A stretch of 42,255 bases of DNA, taken from assembly GCA_023475225.1 (NCBI GenBank), contig JAMCVK010000020.1, positions 1 through 42,255 of the forward strand. Reading direction: 5' to 3'. The translations under genes were made by a program, and so were the position numbers. This DNA is from Chloroflexota bacterium (lineage in GTDB: Bacteria > Chloroflexota > UBA6077 > FW602-bin22 > JAMCVK01). Positions 29,488 through 37,617 of this stretch are shown one piece after another; position 1 is the stretch's first letter, and every line of letters starts with the position of its first letter. The notes under the pieces were generated by a model. The model had not been told where the DNA came from, made no database searches, and was given only the letters and a program-made list of their open reading frames with translations.

Positions 29488-30411
29488 ATGAACACGTGGC
29501 ATAGGGTTATATTCGGCAATTGCCGGAACATGTCAGAGATCCCAGATGGCTCTATTCATCTGGTGGTTACTTCACCGCCTTATTATAATGCCCCCTTTGA
29601 TTACCCCTATCTTTTTTGTGACTATGACGAATTCTTGGGGATGCTCGGTGCCCTCTCTGAGGAGATCTATCGAGTGCTTGTCCCAGGAAGGATCGTTTGC
29701 TTTGTGACTGATGATATGCTTGTAGATGGGGAGAGGTATCCGATTGTAGCCGATACGATTAGGATAATGCGGAATAACGGTTTTCGTTACCGGGATAAGA
29801 TCGTTTGGCGAAAGCCGGAAGGATACGTAAGGATCAGCCATAGAAGTGGTGTGGCTCTTCGTCATCCCTACCCCATGTATTTCTACCTGGATAATATCCA
29901 GGAGAGCATCTTGATCTTTCAAAAGGGCCGGTTTGATTACAGCTATGTGCGTCAGCTGGACCCCAAGGTGAAAGAGTCTTCCCGAATCGATCTCGCGATA
30001 TACCAAGCGCAGAAGTGGTACCTTAGTGTTTGGGACATCACCAATGTTTTGCCTCGGGAAGGGAGGATAGAGAAAGGCATCGCCGCCTTTCCGGAGGAGA
30101 TTCCGGAGCGGTTGATAAGGCTCTTTACCTTCATGGGTGAGACGGTGTTAGACCCATTTTTAGGCTCAGGAACTACGGCGAAGGTGGCCAGGGCGTTAGG
30201 ACGGAATAGCTATGGTTACGAGATCGACTCCGAGCTTTTTGAGGTTATTGAACGAAAGCTGGCTTATCAGCCAGGTTCGCCTACAGAAGATGAAGTGGAG
30301 CTCATTATTAGAGAGGATGCCCGTCGTTTGAGGAGTCGACTGCAAGAGCGAATTGCGACCCAAAAAGGGAGAATGAAGCGACCCAGGAAGAGGCGAACAG
30401 AGCCCCTCTAG
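29488..30411 (+). CDS. Solitary DNA methyltransferase (N4-cytosine/N6-adenine, beta class)
   Basis: Transfers methyl from SAM to an exocyclic amino group of DNA. The 307 residues have catalytic motif IV TSPPY (28-32) before SAM-binding motif I DPFLGSGTT (about 221-229), the beta-class order; TSPPY is most common in N4-cytosine enzymes. The tail is strongly basic (KGRMKRPRKRRTEP). ATG 29488 abuts GTAGGGG, an unusually close ribosome site. No restriction endonuclease is adjacent, so it looks solitary. Recognition sequence unknown. Confidence 0.87.
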   Translation: MNTWHRVIFGNCRNMSEIPDGSIHLVVTSPPYYNAPFDYPYLFCDYDEFLGMLGALSEEIYRVLVPGRIVCFVTDDMLVDGERYPIVADTIRIMRNNGFRYRDKIVWRKPEGYVRISHRSGVALRHPYPMYFYLDNIQESILIFQKGRFDYSYVRQLDPKVKESSRIDLAIYQAQKWYLSVWDITNVLPREGRIEKGIAAFPEEIPERLIRLFTFMGETVLDPFLGSGTTAKVARALGRNSYGYEIDSELFEVIERKLAYQPGSPTEDEVELIIREDARRLRSRLQERIATQKGRMKRPRKRRTEPL

Positions 30412-30430
30412 AGCAGGAGGTGATGGCGGA

Positions 30431-32386
30431 GTGGTATCGCGGAGCAGAAATGGTTTGCGGTGCGGGTTGAGGGCCTCGCGCAACAGCCTCCTCGTCTGCC
30501 TGTTGTTGCTGCTAGCCCTTTTCCTGCGGCTTTTCCGGCTTGACTTTCAGAGCCTCCGGGGTGACGAGTCCTTCAGTGTGCTCTTCTCGGCCCAGTCCCT
30601 GGGGCAGATCACAGGGGCATTGCTCAGCGGGGAGCCCCACCCTCCCCTCTATTACTTCGCCTTACACTTCTGGATGGAGCTTGCAGGAAACAGCGAGTTT
30701 GCGGTCCGTTTCCTCTCGGTATTCTTTGATGTGCTTGCGGTCCCCCTGCTTTACAGCCTGGGGAGGGCCCTTTTGGGGGAGAGGGTGGGCCTGGTCGCTG
30801 CGGGGATCCTGGCCATTAATCCCTTCCACCTCTGGAATGCCCAGGACGCCCGCATGTATACCGCCTACTCCACCTTGGGGCTGGCAGCCACTGTAGTATG
30901 CGTGAGAGCCCTCGGTTGGGGTATGCCCTCTGCCACTGCCCATCTCCCCAGGTGGACCCTTCTAGCCTCATATGTGGGCCTTGCAACACTGGTCCTTTAT
31001 ACCCATTACTATGCTGTCCTCGTGATCCTGTTTCATAATCTCCTGGCCCTCCTGCGCTTACGCCGGGACCTGCCTGCCCTCTCGCTCTGGCTGGCAGCCC
31101 AGGGGGCCATCGCCATCTTTTACTTGCCCTGGCTAGTGGCATCCGTTCCGGTCATATGGAGCTATGGGGGAACGGGCGATTCCCCAGAATTCATCTCAAT
31201 GTTGCAGCGGCTGTTGAGCGTCTTCAGCCTCGGACGGATGGCTGAGGAGGGCTTAGCCACGGGGTTTGCCTGGGGCTTCGGCCTGCTTTTCGTAATTGGA
31301 TTCTGGAGGGCTGCCATGGGCAGGGCGCCCTCTCTTGCGGCGGCGGCTCTCTACCTGGCCGTGCCCATCCTGGGTGTTTTCCTCGCCTCCCGCCTGAAGC
31401 CAGTCTTTAACGAGACTTACCTCCTGGTGGCTACTCCAGCCTACTACCTTATCCTGGGCTGTGCGTTGGCCGGGGGCTTACGCTCGAGGGCCTGGCCCTT
31501 TGTGGGATTGGCCTTTGTTGCTGTCGCCAGTGGCATCTCTGTCCATAATCTCTTTTACGACGAGGCCTTCGCCAAAAGTCCCGACTGGCGCTCTGCGGCC
31601 GAGTATCTCGTCTCCCACTTCCAAGAAGGGGATGCCATCATCCTCAACTACCCCGACCCGAGCCTGGTCTACTACTGGAAGACTCACGGCCGGGAGGGCG
31701 ATATCACGGTGCTCCCTTCCAGGTGGCCAGTAGATGAGCTGGCGACAGATGAGGAGCTAGTTACCCTGATAGGAGGAAGGAAGCGGGTATGGCTGGTGCC
31801 GGTGAGGACGCTGAGCTGGGATGCCGGTGGCCTGGTCGAGGGCTGGCTGGACCACCGAATTTTGAAGGTCGGCGAGGCCGCCTTCCGTGGGCTGCGCCTG
31901 GACCTCTACGAAACCCCTGTCAGCCTCCTCTCCCACAGTCAGCACCCCCTTTGGATTGTCCTCGGCGGCCAAGTCATTTTGAGAGGTTTCGATATAGGCC
32001 AAGGGGCGCATGGGCTGGCGGCCGGAGAGGAATTGGCTATAAGTCCTGGAGAGCCCATCCCCCTGACCATATACTGGCAGGCTGTCCAAAGGATGGAGGA
32101 CGATTACAAGGTCTTCACCCACCTCGAAGATGGCTCGGGGCGCATCTGGGCGCAGAAAGACGCTGTGCCGGTGGATTGGGCTTATCCTACCCGGCGCTGG
32201 CACCCGGGTGAGGTGGTGATGGACAGGTATATTATTCCCACGTGGCCCGATACGCCAGCGGGGGAGTATGAACTGAAGGTCGGGATGTATGATCCCATAA
32301 GCGGGCAGCGCCTGCCCCTCCTGGATAGTAAAGGGTCGCCGACGGCTGACAGTATCACCCTGGTCATAGTCAACGTACGTCGCTGA
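30431..32386 (+). CDS. GT39/PMT-like membrane glycosyltransferase
   Basis: The 651 residues begin with an ArnT/PMT-type polytopic domain (about 15-390, roughly ten hydrophobic helices). The first extracytoplasmic loop has the acidic LRGDESF and EPHPPLYY signatures of lipid-phosphate-sugar transferases. The C-terminal 260 residues are soluble and beta-rich (ITLRG-like strands, PGEPIPLTIYWQA). Likely uses a polyprenyl-phosphate sugar on a protein or surface glycan; substrate unknown. GTG start, GGAGGTGA 7 nt upstream, 19 bp after the methyltransferase. Codon use is richer in C-ending codons than the housekeeping neighbours. Confidence 0.82.
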   Translation: MVSRSRNGLRCGLRASRNSLLVCLLLLLALFLRLFRLDFQSLRGDESFSVLFSAQSLGQITGALLSGEPHPPLYYFALHFWMELAGNSEFAVRFLSVFFDVLAVPLLYSLGRALLGERVGLVAAGILAINPFHLWNAQDARMYTAYSTLGLAATVVCVRALGWGMPSATAHLPRWTLLASYVGLATLVLYTHYYAVLVILFHNLLALLRLRRDLPALSLWLAAQGAIAIFYLPWLVASVPVIWSYGGTGDSPEFISMLQRLLSVFSLGRMAEEGLATGFAWGFGLLFVIGFWRAAMGRAPSLAAAALYLAVPILGVFLASRLKPVFNETYLLVATPAYYLILGCALAGGLRSRAWPFVGLAFVAVASGISVHNLFYDEAFAKSPDWRSAAEYLVSHFQEGDAIILNYPDPSLVYYWKTHGREGDITVLPSRWPVDELATDEELVTLIGGRKRVWLVPVRTLSWDAGGLVEGWLDHRILKVGEAAFRGLRLDLYETPVSLLSHSQHPLWIVLGGQVILRGFDIGQGAHGLAAGEELAISPGEPIPLTIYWQAVQRMEDDYKVFTHLEDGSGRIWAQKDAVPVDWAYPTRRWHPGEVVMDRYIIPTWPDTPAGEYELKVGMYDPISGQRLPLLDSKGSPTADSITLVIVNVRR

Positions 32387-32437
32387 GAAAGCCCCTTTGG
32401 GGAAGACCGGCTGAAGACACTCGCCTTTCGCTAGGCT

Positions 32438-32622
32438 TCAACCGCCAGAGTATTCCTCTGCAAGGATCTTGGCGGCGACTTTTTGTCGCAAGTCAGGAGC
32501 ATCTTGCGTTGCCGCCACCCAGACGATGGACCAATCCACAGCGAAGTACTCGTGAACGGCAATGTTGCGAAACCCAATGATGTCGCCCACTCAACCGCCC
32601 TGAAATCCAGAGCGGTGTTCAT
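32438..32622 (-). pseudogene. Frameshifted HepT-like (DUF86) toxin remnant
   Basis: On the minus strand one frame reads DFRAVEWA and the next, after a one-base shift near 32584-32587, continues DIIGFRNIAVHEYFAVDW and on to a stop at 32438. Joined, this is the C-terminal half of a HepT/HEPN RNase toxin, including its RNxxxHxY active-site motif. The N-terminal half, and any MntA antitoxin, are missing. No other gene is seen between 32387 and the tRNA. Confidence 0.7.
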
Positions 32623-32650
32623 ACCTCTGTTCCGTCAGTCTCCATGCTTT

Positions 32651-32682
32651 GTAGAAACCGATGACGGTAGAAACCGATGACG
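32651..32682. repeat. 16-bp exact tandem repeat
   Basis: GTAGAAACCGATGACG occurs twice head to tail (32651-32666, 32667-32682), 13 bp from the 3' end of tRNA-Asp and next to the HepT remnant. It is probably a slippage duplication or a recombination scar. Confidence 0.9.
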
Positions 32683-32695
32683 GGCTGTTTAGTAT

Positions 32696-32772
32696 TGGCG
32701 GAAGCGACGGGATTCGAACCCGCGATCTCAGCCTTGACAGGGCTGCATGTTAGGCCGCTACACCACGCCTCC
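32696..32772 (-). tRNA. tRNA-Asp (GTC)
   Basis: Read on the minus strand it folds into a full cloverleaf. The acceptor stem is GGAGGCG/CGCTTCC (one G-U), the anticodon stem CAGCC/GGCTG with loop CTGTCAA (anticodon GTC), and the T-arm GCGGG-TTCGAAT-CCCGT. Discriminator G, followed by an encoded CCA. G at position 73 is the aspartate identity base. Confidence 0.96.
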
Positions 32773-32865
32773 TCTTTCACCACAGGGAACAGATGGCTGT
32801 CTTTGTCGTTTTGCACACGCCTGGTTGTCAAATAGGCCGGCGGGCCATCCTGGCCCTCTGCACGC

Positions 32866-32894
32866 ATTATAGCAAAGCCAACCGATGGTTGCAA
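32866..32894 (-). promoter_or_regulatory. Promoter of tRNA-Asp
   Basis: On the minus strand: TTGCAA (32894-32889), 17-bp spacer, perfect TATAAT (32871-32866). Start near 32859 gives an 85-nt precursor leader. Confidence 0.65.
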
Positions 32895-32900
32895 CTATGC

Positions 32901-32929
32901 TTGCAATCATCATCCCCGTAACCTATACT
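32901..32929 (+). promoter_or_regulatory. Promoter of the fab operon
   Basis: TTGCAA (32901-32906), 17-bp spacer, TATACT (32924-32929). Its -35 is only 6 bp from the -35 of the divergent tRNA-Asp promoter. Start near 32936, giving a leader of about 140 nt before fabF. Confidence 0.6.
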
Positions 32930-32954
32930 CATTGCGTAAAAGGATGGATGCATC

Positions 32955-33038
32955 AAATAACACCTGAGGGAGAAGTTCGGCCACCTTTAGCCGATCAAGG
33001 GGGCGTATCCTTTGGCCAACTCTGGTGTTATTTTTAAT
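32955..33038 (+). promoter_or_regulatory. Structured leader / attenuator-like hairpin upstream of fabF
   Basis: A 10-bp perfect outer stem pairs AAATAACACC (32955-32964) with GGTGTTATTT (33024-33033). Inside it, AGTT (32974-32977) pairs with AACT (33018-33021) and GGCCA (32979-32983) with TGGCC (33013-33017). The 3' arm runs into a T-rich stretch (TTATTTTTAA), like an intrinsic terminator. It lies wholly within the predicted 5' untranslated region. I do not recognise a known riboswitch class. Confidence 0.55.
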
Positions 33039-33074
33039 AGATATCTTGGATAACTCGCTTGGGAGGTACGGGAT

Positions 33075-34313
33075 TTGGCCACACGTGTGGTAGTTACTGG
33101 GTTGGGGGCGGTGACCCCTGTTGGTGATGACGTCGAACAGACCTGGGCTGCACTGATCAACGGGAAATCTGGTGTGGCCAGAATTACTCTCTTTGACCCA
33201 TCCCCGTTCAGCGTGCAGATCGCTGGTGAGGTCAAAGGGTTTGATCCCACAAACTACATCGAACCTAAAGAGGCCAGGCGGATGGACCGCTGTGTGCAGT
33301 TCGCCGTCGTAGCCACCCAGGAGGCGCTTAAAGACGCCGGATTGACTATTGATCCCAGTAATAGCGAAAATATTGGTGTCATCATTGGCACCGCAGTCGG
33401 TGGTATACGTACCCTGCTTGAACAGCAGAAGGTCTTGGAGGAGCGAGGGCCAACACGTGTCAGCCCCTTCTTCCTGCCAATGATGATCCCTGATACGCCG
33501 GCTGGGCAGGTAGCCATCTCGATGGGGATAAAGGGGCCGAACCTGGCCGTCGTTTCGGCCTGTGCTACCGGAGGAAATGCCATCGGTGAGGCTACAGAAT
33601 TGATCAAGCGTGGCGATGCCGATGTGGTCGTCACAGGTGGTACTGATGCGGCTCTTGTCCCTCTCGTGTTGGCCGGATTCATCGTCATGCGCGCTTTAGC
33701 CGCTGACAACGATGCTCCTGAGACAGCTTCTCGCCCATTCGATCTCACTCGATCTGGCTTCGTTATGTCGGAGGGGGCGACTATTCTCATCCTGGAGAGA
33801 CTGGAACACGCTCGGGCCCGAGAGGCCCGCATTTACGCTGAAGTGATCGGCTATGGCTCTACAGCTGATGCTTACCATCTGGCCGCCCCGGCTGAGAGGG
33901 GTGAGGGTGCGGCACGGGCTATGCAAATGGCCTTGCGTAAGGCGGGTATAAGACCCGAGGAGGTCGATTATATCAACGCTCACGGAACCAGCACCCCCCT
34001 AAATGATAAACTGGAAACAGTGGCGATAAAAACAATCTTTGGTGAACACGCCTATCGCCTGGCAGTGAGTTCTACCAAATCGATGGTTGGGCATATGATG
34101 GGTGCTGCCGGGGCGGTCGAGGGTATGGCTTGTGTCTTGGCTATTCGTGACCAAATTATTCCACCGACGATGAATTACCGGAACCCCGATCCTGAATGCG
34201 ATTTAGACTATGTTCCGAATGTCGCCCGCCCAGCCAAAATAAATGTAGCCCTATCAAACTCGATGGGATTGGGTGGACATAACTCATGCGTCATCTTCCG
34301 CAAGTTCGAATAG
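33075..34313 (+). CDS. fabF: 3-oxoacyl-[ACP] synthase II
   Basis: Elongates acyl-ACP with malonyl-ACP. The 412 residues show the thiolase fold with catalytic Cys163 (SACATGGNA), His in NAHGTSTPLND (about 304), and Lys/His in SSTKSMVGHMMGAAG (about 335-345). TTG start with GGGAGG 7 nt upstream; the product begins ATRVVVTGLGAVTPVG as usual. First gene of fabF-H-G-D behind the structured leader. Confidence 0.95.
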   Translation: MATRVVVTGLGAVTPVGDDVEQTWAALINGKSGVARITLFDPSPFSVQIAGEVKGFDPTNYIEPKEARRMDRCVQFAVVATQEALKDAGLTIDPSNSENIGVIIGTAVGGIRTLLEQQKVLEERGPTRVSPFFLPMMIPDTPAGQVAISMGIKGPNLAVVSACATGGNAIGEATELIKRGDADVVVTGGTDAALVPLVLAGFIVMRALAADNDAPETASRPFDLTRSGFVMSEGATILILERLEHARAREARIYAEVIGYGSTADAYHLAAPAERGEGAARAMQMALRKAGIRPEEVDYINAHGTSTPLNDKLETVAIKTIFGEHAYRLAVSSTKSMVGHMMGAAGAVEGMACVLAIRDQIIPPTMNYRNPDPECDLDYVPNVARPAKINVALSNSMGLGGHNSCVIFRKFE

Positions 34314-34336
34314 GCTAGTAAGCGGGAGGATAACGA

Positions 34337-35446
34337 TTGAAAAGCTACGCCCAGATCGTGAGTTGGGGCAGATACGTCCCCTCTAAAGTGTTAACCAACG
34401 CCGATCTGGAAAAGATGGTCGATACGTCTGACGACTGGATCCTCTCCCGTACAGGCATCGTCGAGCGTCATATTGCTGACGATAAGGAGAGCACCTCTAC
34501 CCTGTCTATCAAGGCTGCCCGTGCGGCTATTGAGATGGCCGATATTCATCCCTCTAAGATTGAACTTGTGATCGTCGCCACTGTTACCCCAGACTATCTC
34601 TTTCCGGCTACCTCCTGCCTGGTACAGGACGCTCTGGGGGCAACCCAGGCCGGAGCGCTTGACCTTAATGCTGGCTGTAGCGGATTCGTCTATGGCTTGG
34701 GCATGGCCGGCGGATTGATTGCTGCCGGCCAATATAACAATATCTTGGTCATCGGGGCGGATACGCTCTCCCGTATCGTGGACTGGACCGATCGTAATAC
34801 CTGTGTTCTGTTCGGCGATGGGGCTGGCGCTGTTCTCCTACAAGCGACAGATTTGCCCACTGGTGTACTCTCCTCTGTGCTCGGTTCTGATGGCTCAGGT
34901 GGTAGTCTGCTCCAGGTTCCGGCTGGAGGGAGTCGCCATCCAGCGAGCCAGGAGACTGTGCAGAATCGTTTGCATTATATGAAAATGGCTGGTAATGAGG
35001 TCTTCAAGTTCGCCGTTAACGCTATGTGCAAATCAGCCCTACAAGCCATTAAGGATGCCGGACTCTCTCCAGACGACATCGATCTTCTTATTCCCCATCA
35101 GGCTAACGCACGCATCATCCAGAGCGCGGCCAAGATGCTTAAGATACCGGGCGAAAAGGTCTATGTTAACGTTGATCGTTATGGCAATACCTCGGCTGCC
35201 TCGATCCCTATCGCCCTTTGCGATGCTATCAGTGAACAGCGTGTGAAGACCGGTGATCATCTTCTTCTTGTTGGCTTCGGTGCTGGGCTTACTTGGGCTG
35301 CGGCTGTGGTGCGGTGGGGCGTGTCGCCGCTCGTACCCACATTGCCTTGGTGGAAAACGGTACAATACAGGTATTGGGATGAAGTGTCCAGCGCTCGCTC
35401 ACGCTTGCGTCGTGTGCTACGTAGGATCAGTCTATTAGGAAGGTGA
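34337..35446 (+). CDS. fabH: 3-oxoacyl-[ACP] synthase III
   Basis: Starts fatty acid synthesis by condensing acyl-CoA with malonyl-ACP. The 369 residues have Cys114 (NAGCSGFVYG), His in IPHQANARI (about 256) and Asn in YGNTSAAS (about 287). About 40 extra C-terminal residues, arginine-rich (SARSRLRRVLRRISLLGR), extend beyond the usual length near 330. TTG start, GGAGGA upstream, 23 bp after fabF; the stop lies within the fabG ribosome site. Confidence 0.93.
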   Translation: MKSYAQIVSWGRYVPSKVLTNADLEKMVDTSDDWILSRTGIVERHIADDKESTSTLSIKAARAAIEMADIHPSKIELVIVATVTPDYLFPATSCLVQDALGATQAGALDLNAGCSGFVYGLGMAGGLIAAGQYNNILVIGADTLSRIVDWTDRNTCVLFGDGAGAVLLQATDLPTGVLSSVLGSDGSGGSLLQVPAGGSRHPASQETVQNRLHYMKMAGNEVFKFAVNAMCKSALQAIKDAGLSPDDIDLLIPHQANARIIQSAAKMLKIPGEKVYVNVDRYGNTSAASIPIALCDAISEQRVKTGDHLLLVGFGAGLTWAAAVVRWGVSPLVPTLPWWKTVQYRYWDEVSSARSRLRRVLRRISLLGR

Positions 35447-35450
35447 ATGG

Positions 35451-36194
35451 ATGGGGTATGAAGGGAAAGTAGCTCTAATTACTGGCGCCTCCCGCGGCAT
35501 AGGTCGCGCTATCGCCTTGAAACTGGCCAGCCTTGGAACCAAGATCGGCCTCAATTATCATTTAAGCGAGTCGGCAGCTAAAGAGGTGGCGGGGAGTATC
35601 GCGGCAGAAGGGGGCGAAGTGATCCTTTTACAAGGAGATGTCAGCCGGGCTGAGGAGGTTGAACGCCTAACGAATAGACTTTTAGAAAAGTGGGGCACTA
35701 TGCATATCCTGGTGAATAACGCGGGCATCATCAGCGATGCCTTACTTATGCGCATGAGTGAGGAAGATTGGGATTCGGTCCTCAGTACTAACTTACGAGG
35801 GGCCTTTTTATGCACCAGGGCTGTTCTTCGCCCTATGCTGAAGCAGCGCTGGGGACGCATTATTAATATCTCTTCTGTAGCTGGGTTAAAAGGCAATCCG
35901 GGCCAAGCCAACTACGCTGCAGCCAAGGCCGGTCTCATTGGACTAACCAAGACAACGGCCAGGGAGGTCGCTTCGCGCAATATCACCGTCAACGCCATCG
36001 CCCCTGGATTCATAGTGACCGATATTACCAGCGCCCTGCCCGATAAGGTGAAGGAGAGCATCCTCAGCCAAATACCCTTGCAGCGCTTCGGTGCTCCGCA
36101 AGAGGTGGCCGAGGCCGTAGCCTTCCTCGCTTCTGAGGCTGCAGGCTATATCACTGGGCAGGTCCTTAATGTTGACGGTGGCCTGGCTATGTAG
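35451..36194 (+). CDS. fabG: 3-oxoacyl-[ACP] reductase
   Basis: NADPH-dependent reduction of 3-oxoacyl-ACP. The 247-residue short-chain dehydrogenase has the cofactor loop TGASRGIGRAIA, NNAG (about 91-94), the catalytic Ser in NISSVAG and YxxxK in NYAAAKAGL, and ends GQVLNVDGGLAM. ATG 35451 has AGGAAGG about 5 nt upstream, overlapping the fabH stop region; 4 bp from fabH. Confidence 0.95.
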   Translation: MGYEGKVALITGASRGIGRAIALKLASLGTKIGLNYHLSESAAKEVAGSIAAEGGEVILLQGDVSRAEEVERLTNRLLEKWGTMHILVNNAGIISDALLMRMSEEDWDSVLSTNLRGAFLCTRAVLRPMLKQRWGRIINISSVAGLKGNPGQANYAAAKAGLIGLTKTTAREVASRNITVNAIAPGFIVTDITSALPDKVKESILSQIPLQRFGAPQEVAEAVAFLASEAAGYITGQVLNVDGGLAM

Positions 36195-36215
36195 GAACTG
36201 ACGGAGGTAATGCGT

Positions 36216-37202
36216 ATGGGACTGACCGACAGGATTAAAATGAACGTCGCCTTCATTTTCCCAGGACAAGGTTCACAACGGGTGGGGATGGGTAAAGACC
36301 TTTATGAGTCCTCTCCGGCAGCAAGAAGCATCTTCCAGCAGGCTGAGGAGATCCTTGGTATTGCCTTGTCCAAGCTTTGCTTCGAGGGTCCAGAGGAGGT
36401 TCTCAACGATACAATCAATACCCAGCCGGCGGTGTTCACCGCCAGCATCGCTTGTCTGGCCGCTTTGCGCGAGCGCCTGGGGTCGTTCAGCGAGCGTTTG
36501 ACTCCTCTTTTTGTCGCCGGACATAGCCTCGGGGAGTACTCTGCTCTGGTAGCTGCCGGCTCACTCGATTTTGGGGATGCTTTGCGCCTGGTACGGGAAA
36601 GGGGACGCCTGATGAAGGAATCGGGAGAGGAGAAGCCAGGGGGGATGGCCGCGGTCGTCGGTCTGGATAATGGGATAGTAGATGAACTTTGTCGGGCAGC
36701 TAGCACAAAAGGAGTGATCTGTACAGCCAACTACAATTCGCCCGGGCAGACCGTGATTTCGGGTGAGCTGGCTGCCCTAAGAGAGGCGATGCAACTGGCT
36801 CTGGCGCGTGGTGCTCGCAAGGTCGTCTGTTTGGCCATCAGCATCGCTGCTCATTCCCCGCTGATGCGCCGTGCCTCCGACCAGTTTGCCGAAGCGATCT
36901 CTCGGCTGCGCTTCCGCGAGGCAGAAATACCGATCGTAGCCAATATCACGGGCAAAGCCATAACGAATGTGGAAGATATCCAGCGCGAACTGCGCGAACA
37001 GATCTGCTATTCTGTTCAATGGACAAGGTCAGTAGCTGAGATGCTCAATGCCGGTGTCTCCACTTTCATTGAGGTTGGACCTGGACAGGTCCTCTCTGGT
37101 TTAGTTAAGCGGATCAGCAAGGATACGGAGTCCTTGAGCCTTAATGATCTCAAGAGCATAGAGGCCTTTAGCAATCGGATCAAGCAGCAGGGCTTTATCT
37201 AG
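36216..37202 (+). CDS. fabD: Malonyl-CoA:ACP transacylase
   Basis: Moves malonyl from CoA to ACP. The 328 residues contain FIFPGQGSQ, the nucleophilic serine in AGHSLGEYSAL and the catalytic His in AAHSPLM, with the ferredoxin-like subdomain between. ATG 36216 is preferred to ATG 36210 because GGAGGT lies 8 nt rather than 2 nt upstream; ATG 36240 is also possible. The 3' end overlaps the convergent LpdD-like gene by 8 bp. No acpP follows. Confidence 0.94.
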   Translation: MGLTDRIKMNVAFIFPGQGSQRVGMGKDLYESSPAARSIFQQAEEILGIALSKLCFEGPEEVLNDTINTQPAVFTASIACLAALRERLGSFSERLTPLFVAGHSLGEYSALVAAGSLDFGDALRLVRERGRLMKESGEEKPGGMAAVVGLDNGIVDELCRAASTKGVICTANYNSPGQTVISGELAALREAMQLALARGARKVVCLAISIAAHSPLMRRASDQFAEAISRLRFREAEIPIVANITGKAITNVEDIQRELREQICYSVQWTRSVAEMLNAGVSTFIEVGPGQVLSGLVKRISKDTESLSLNDLKSIEAFSNRIKQQGFI

Positions 37203-37602
37203 TTCTCTGGACCTCGCCGAGTAACGCCTCTGCTGCTTCCTTACTATGGTGAATCAAGGTCTGAATCTCCGATGCTGAAGCCCTTTCGACGTGTAGACCG
37301 GCCACAACCACAACGACCTGGTTCAGTCTGGCTGCAAGGCTCTCTGAAATGGGCTTAACGATCTCGTCCTCTTTGTGTCCTATCACGGTTAGCACCGACG
37401 CTGTGGCGCTCATCCTGGCCGGATCGGCCAGGCTAGGGCGAGGGATGGCCAGGGCCACAGCGCCAATATGAGGATGCTCACCACCCAGAATATGGACTAT
37501 TAAGCCATTCGCCGTGCGAATGGCTGTTGCCCGCACCTGCAGGCGTCCCTCCCCTACCGAGGTCGTGAAGATATGTTCTTCCTCTTGCATACCTGATTCC
37601 AC
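37195..37602 (-). CDS. LpdD-like protein (UbiX-associated)
   Basis: The 135 residues match the small LpdD-like family (gallate decarboxylase subunit D type), proposed to assist prenylated-FMN transfer to UbiD-type decarboxylases. Visible landmarks are VHILGGEHPHIGAVALAIPR, a central SATASVLTVIGHKED and a VVVVAGLHVERAS strand. GTG start at 37602 has a weak GGAT site; ATG 37590 is in frame. It lies 15 bp downstream of ubiX on the same strand, so the two are very likely one transcript. Its partner decarboxylase is not here. Confidence 0.72.
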   Translation of the reverse strand: MESGMQEEEHIFTTSVGEGRLQVRATAIRTANGLIVHILGGEHPHIGAVALAIPRPSLADPARMSATASVLTVIGHKEDEIVKPISESLAARLNQVVVVVAGLHVERASASEIQTLIHHSKEAAEALLGEVQRTR

Positions 37603-37617
37603 AGCAGATATCCAGAA

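Noticed and set aside
30424-30430. Possible att copy of the tRNA-Asp 3' end
   Set aside because: Only TGGCGGA (7 bp) matches; too short to separate from chance.
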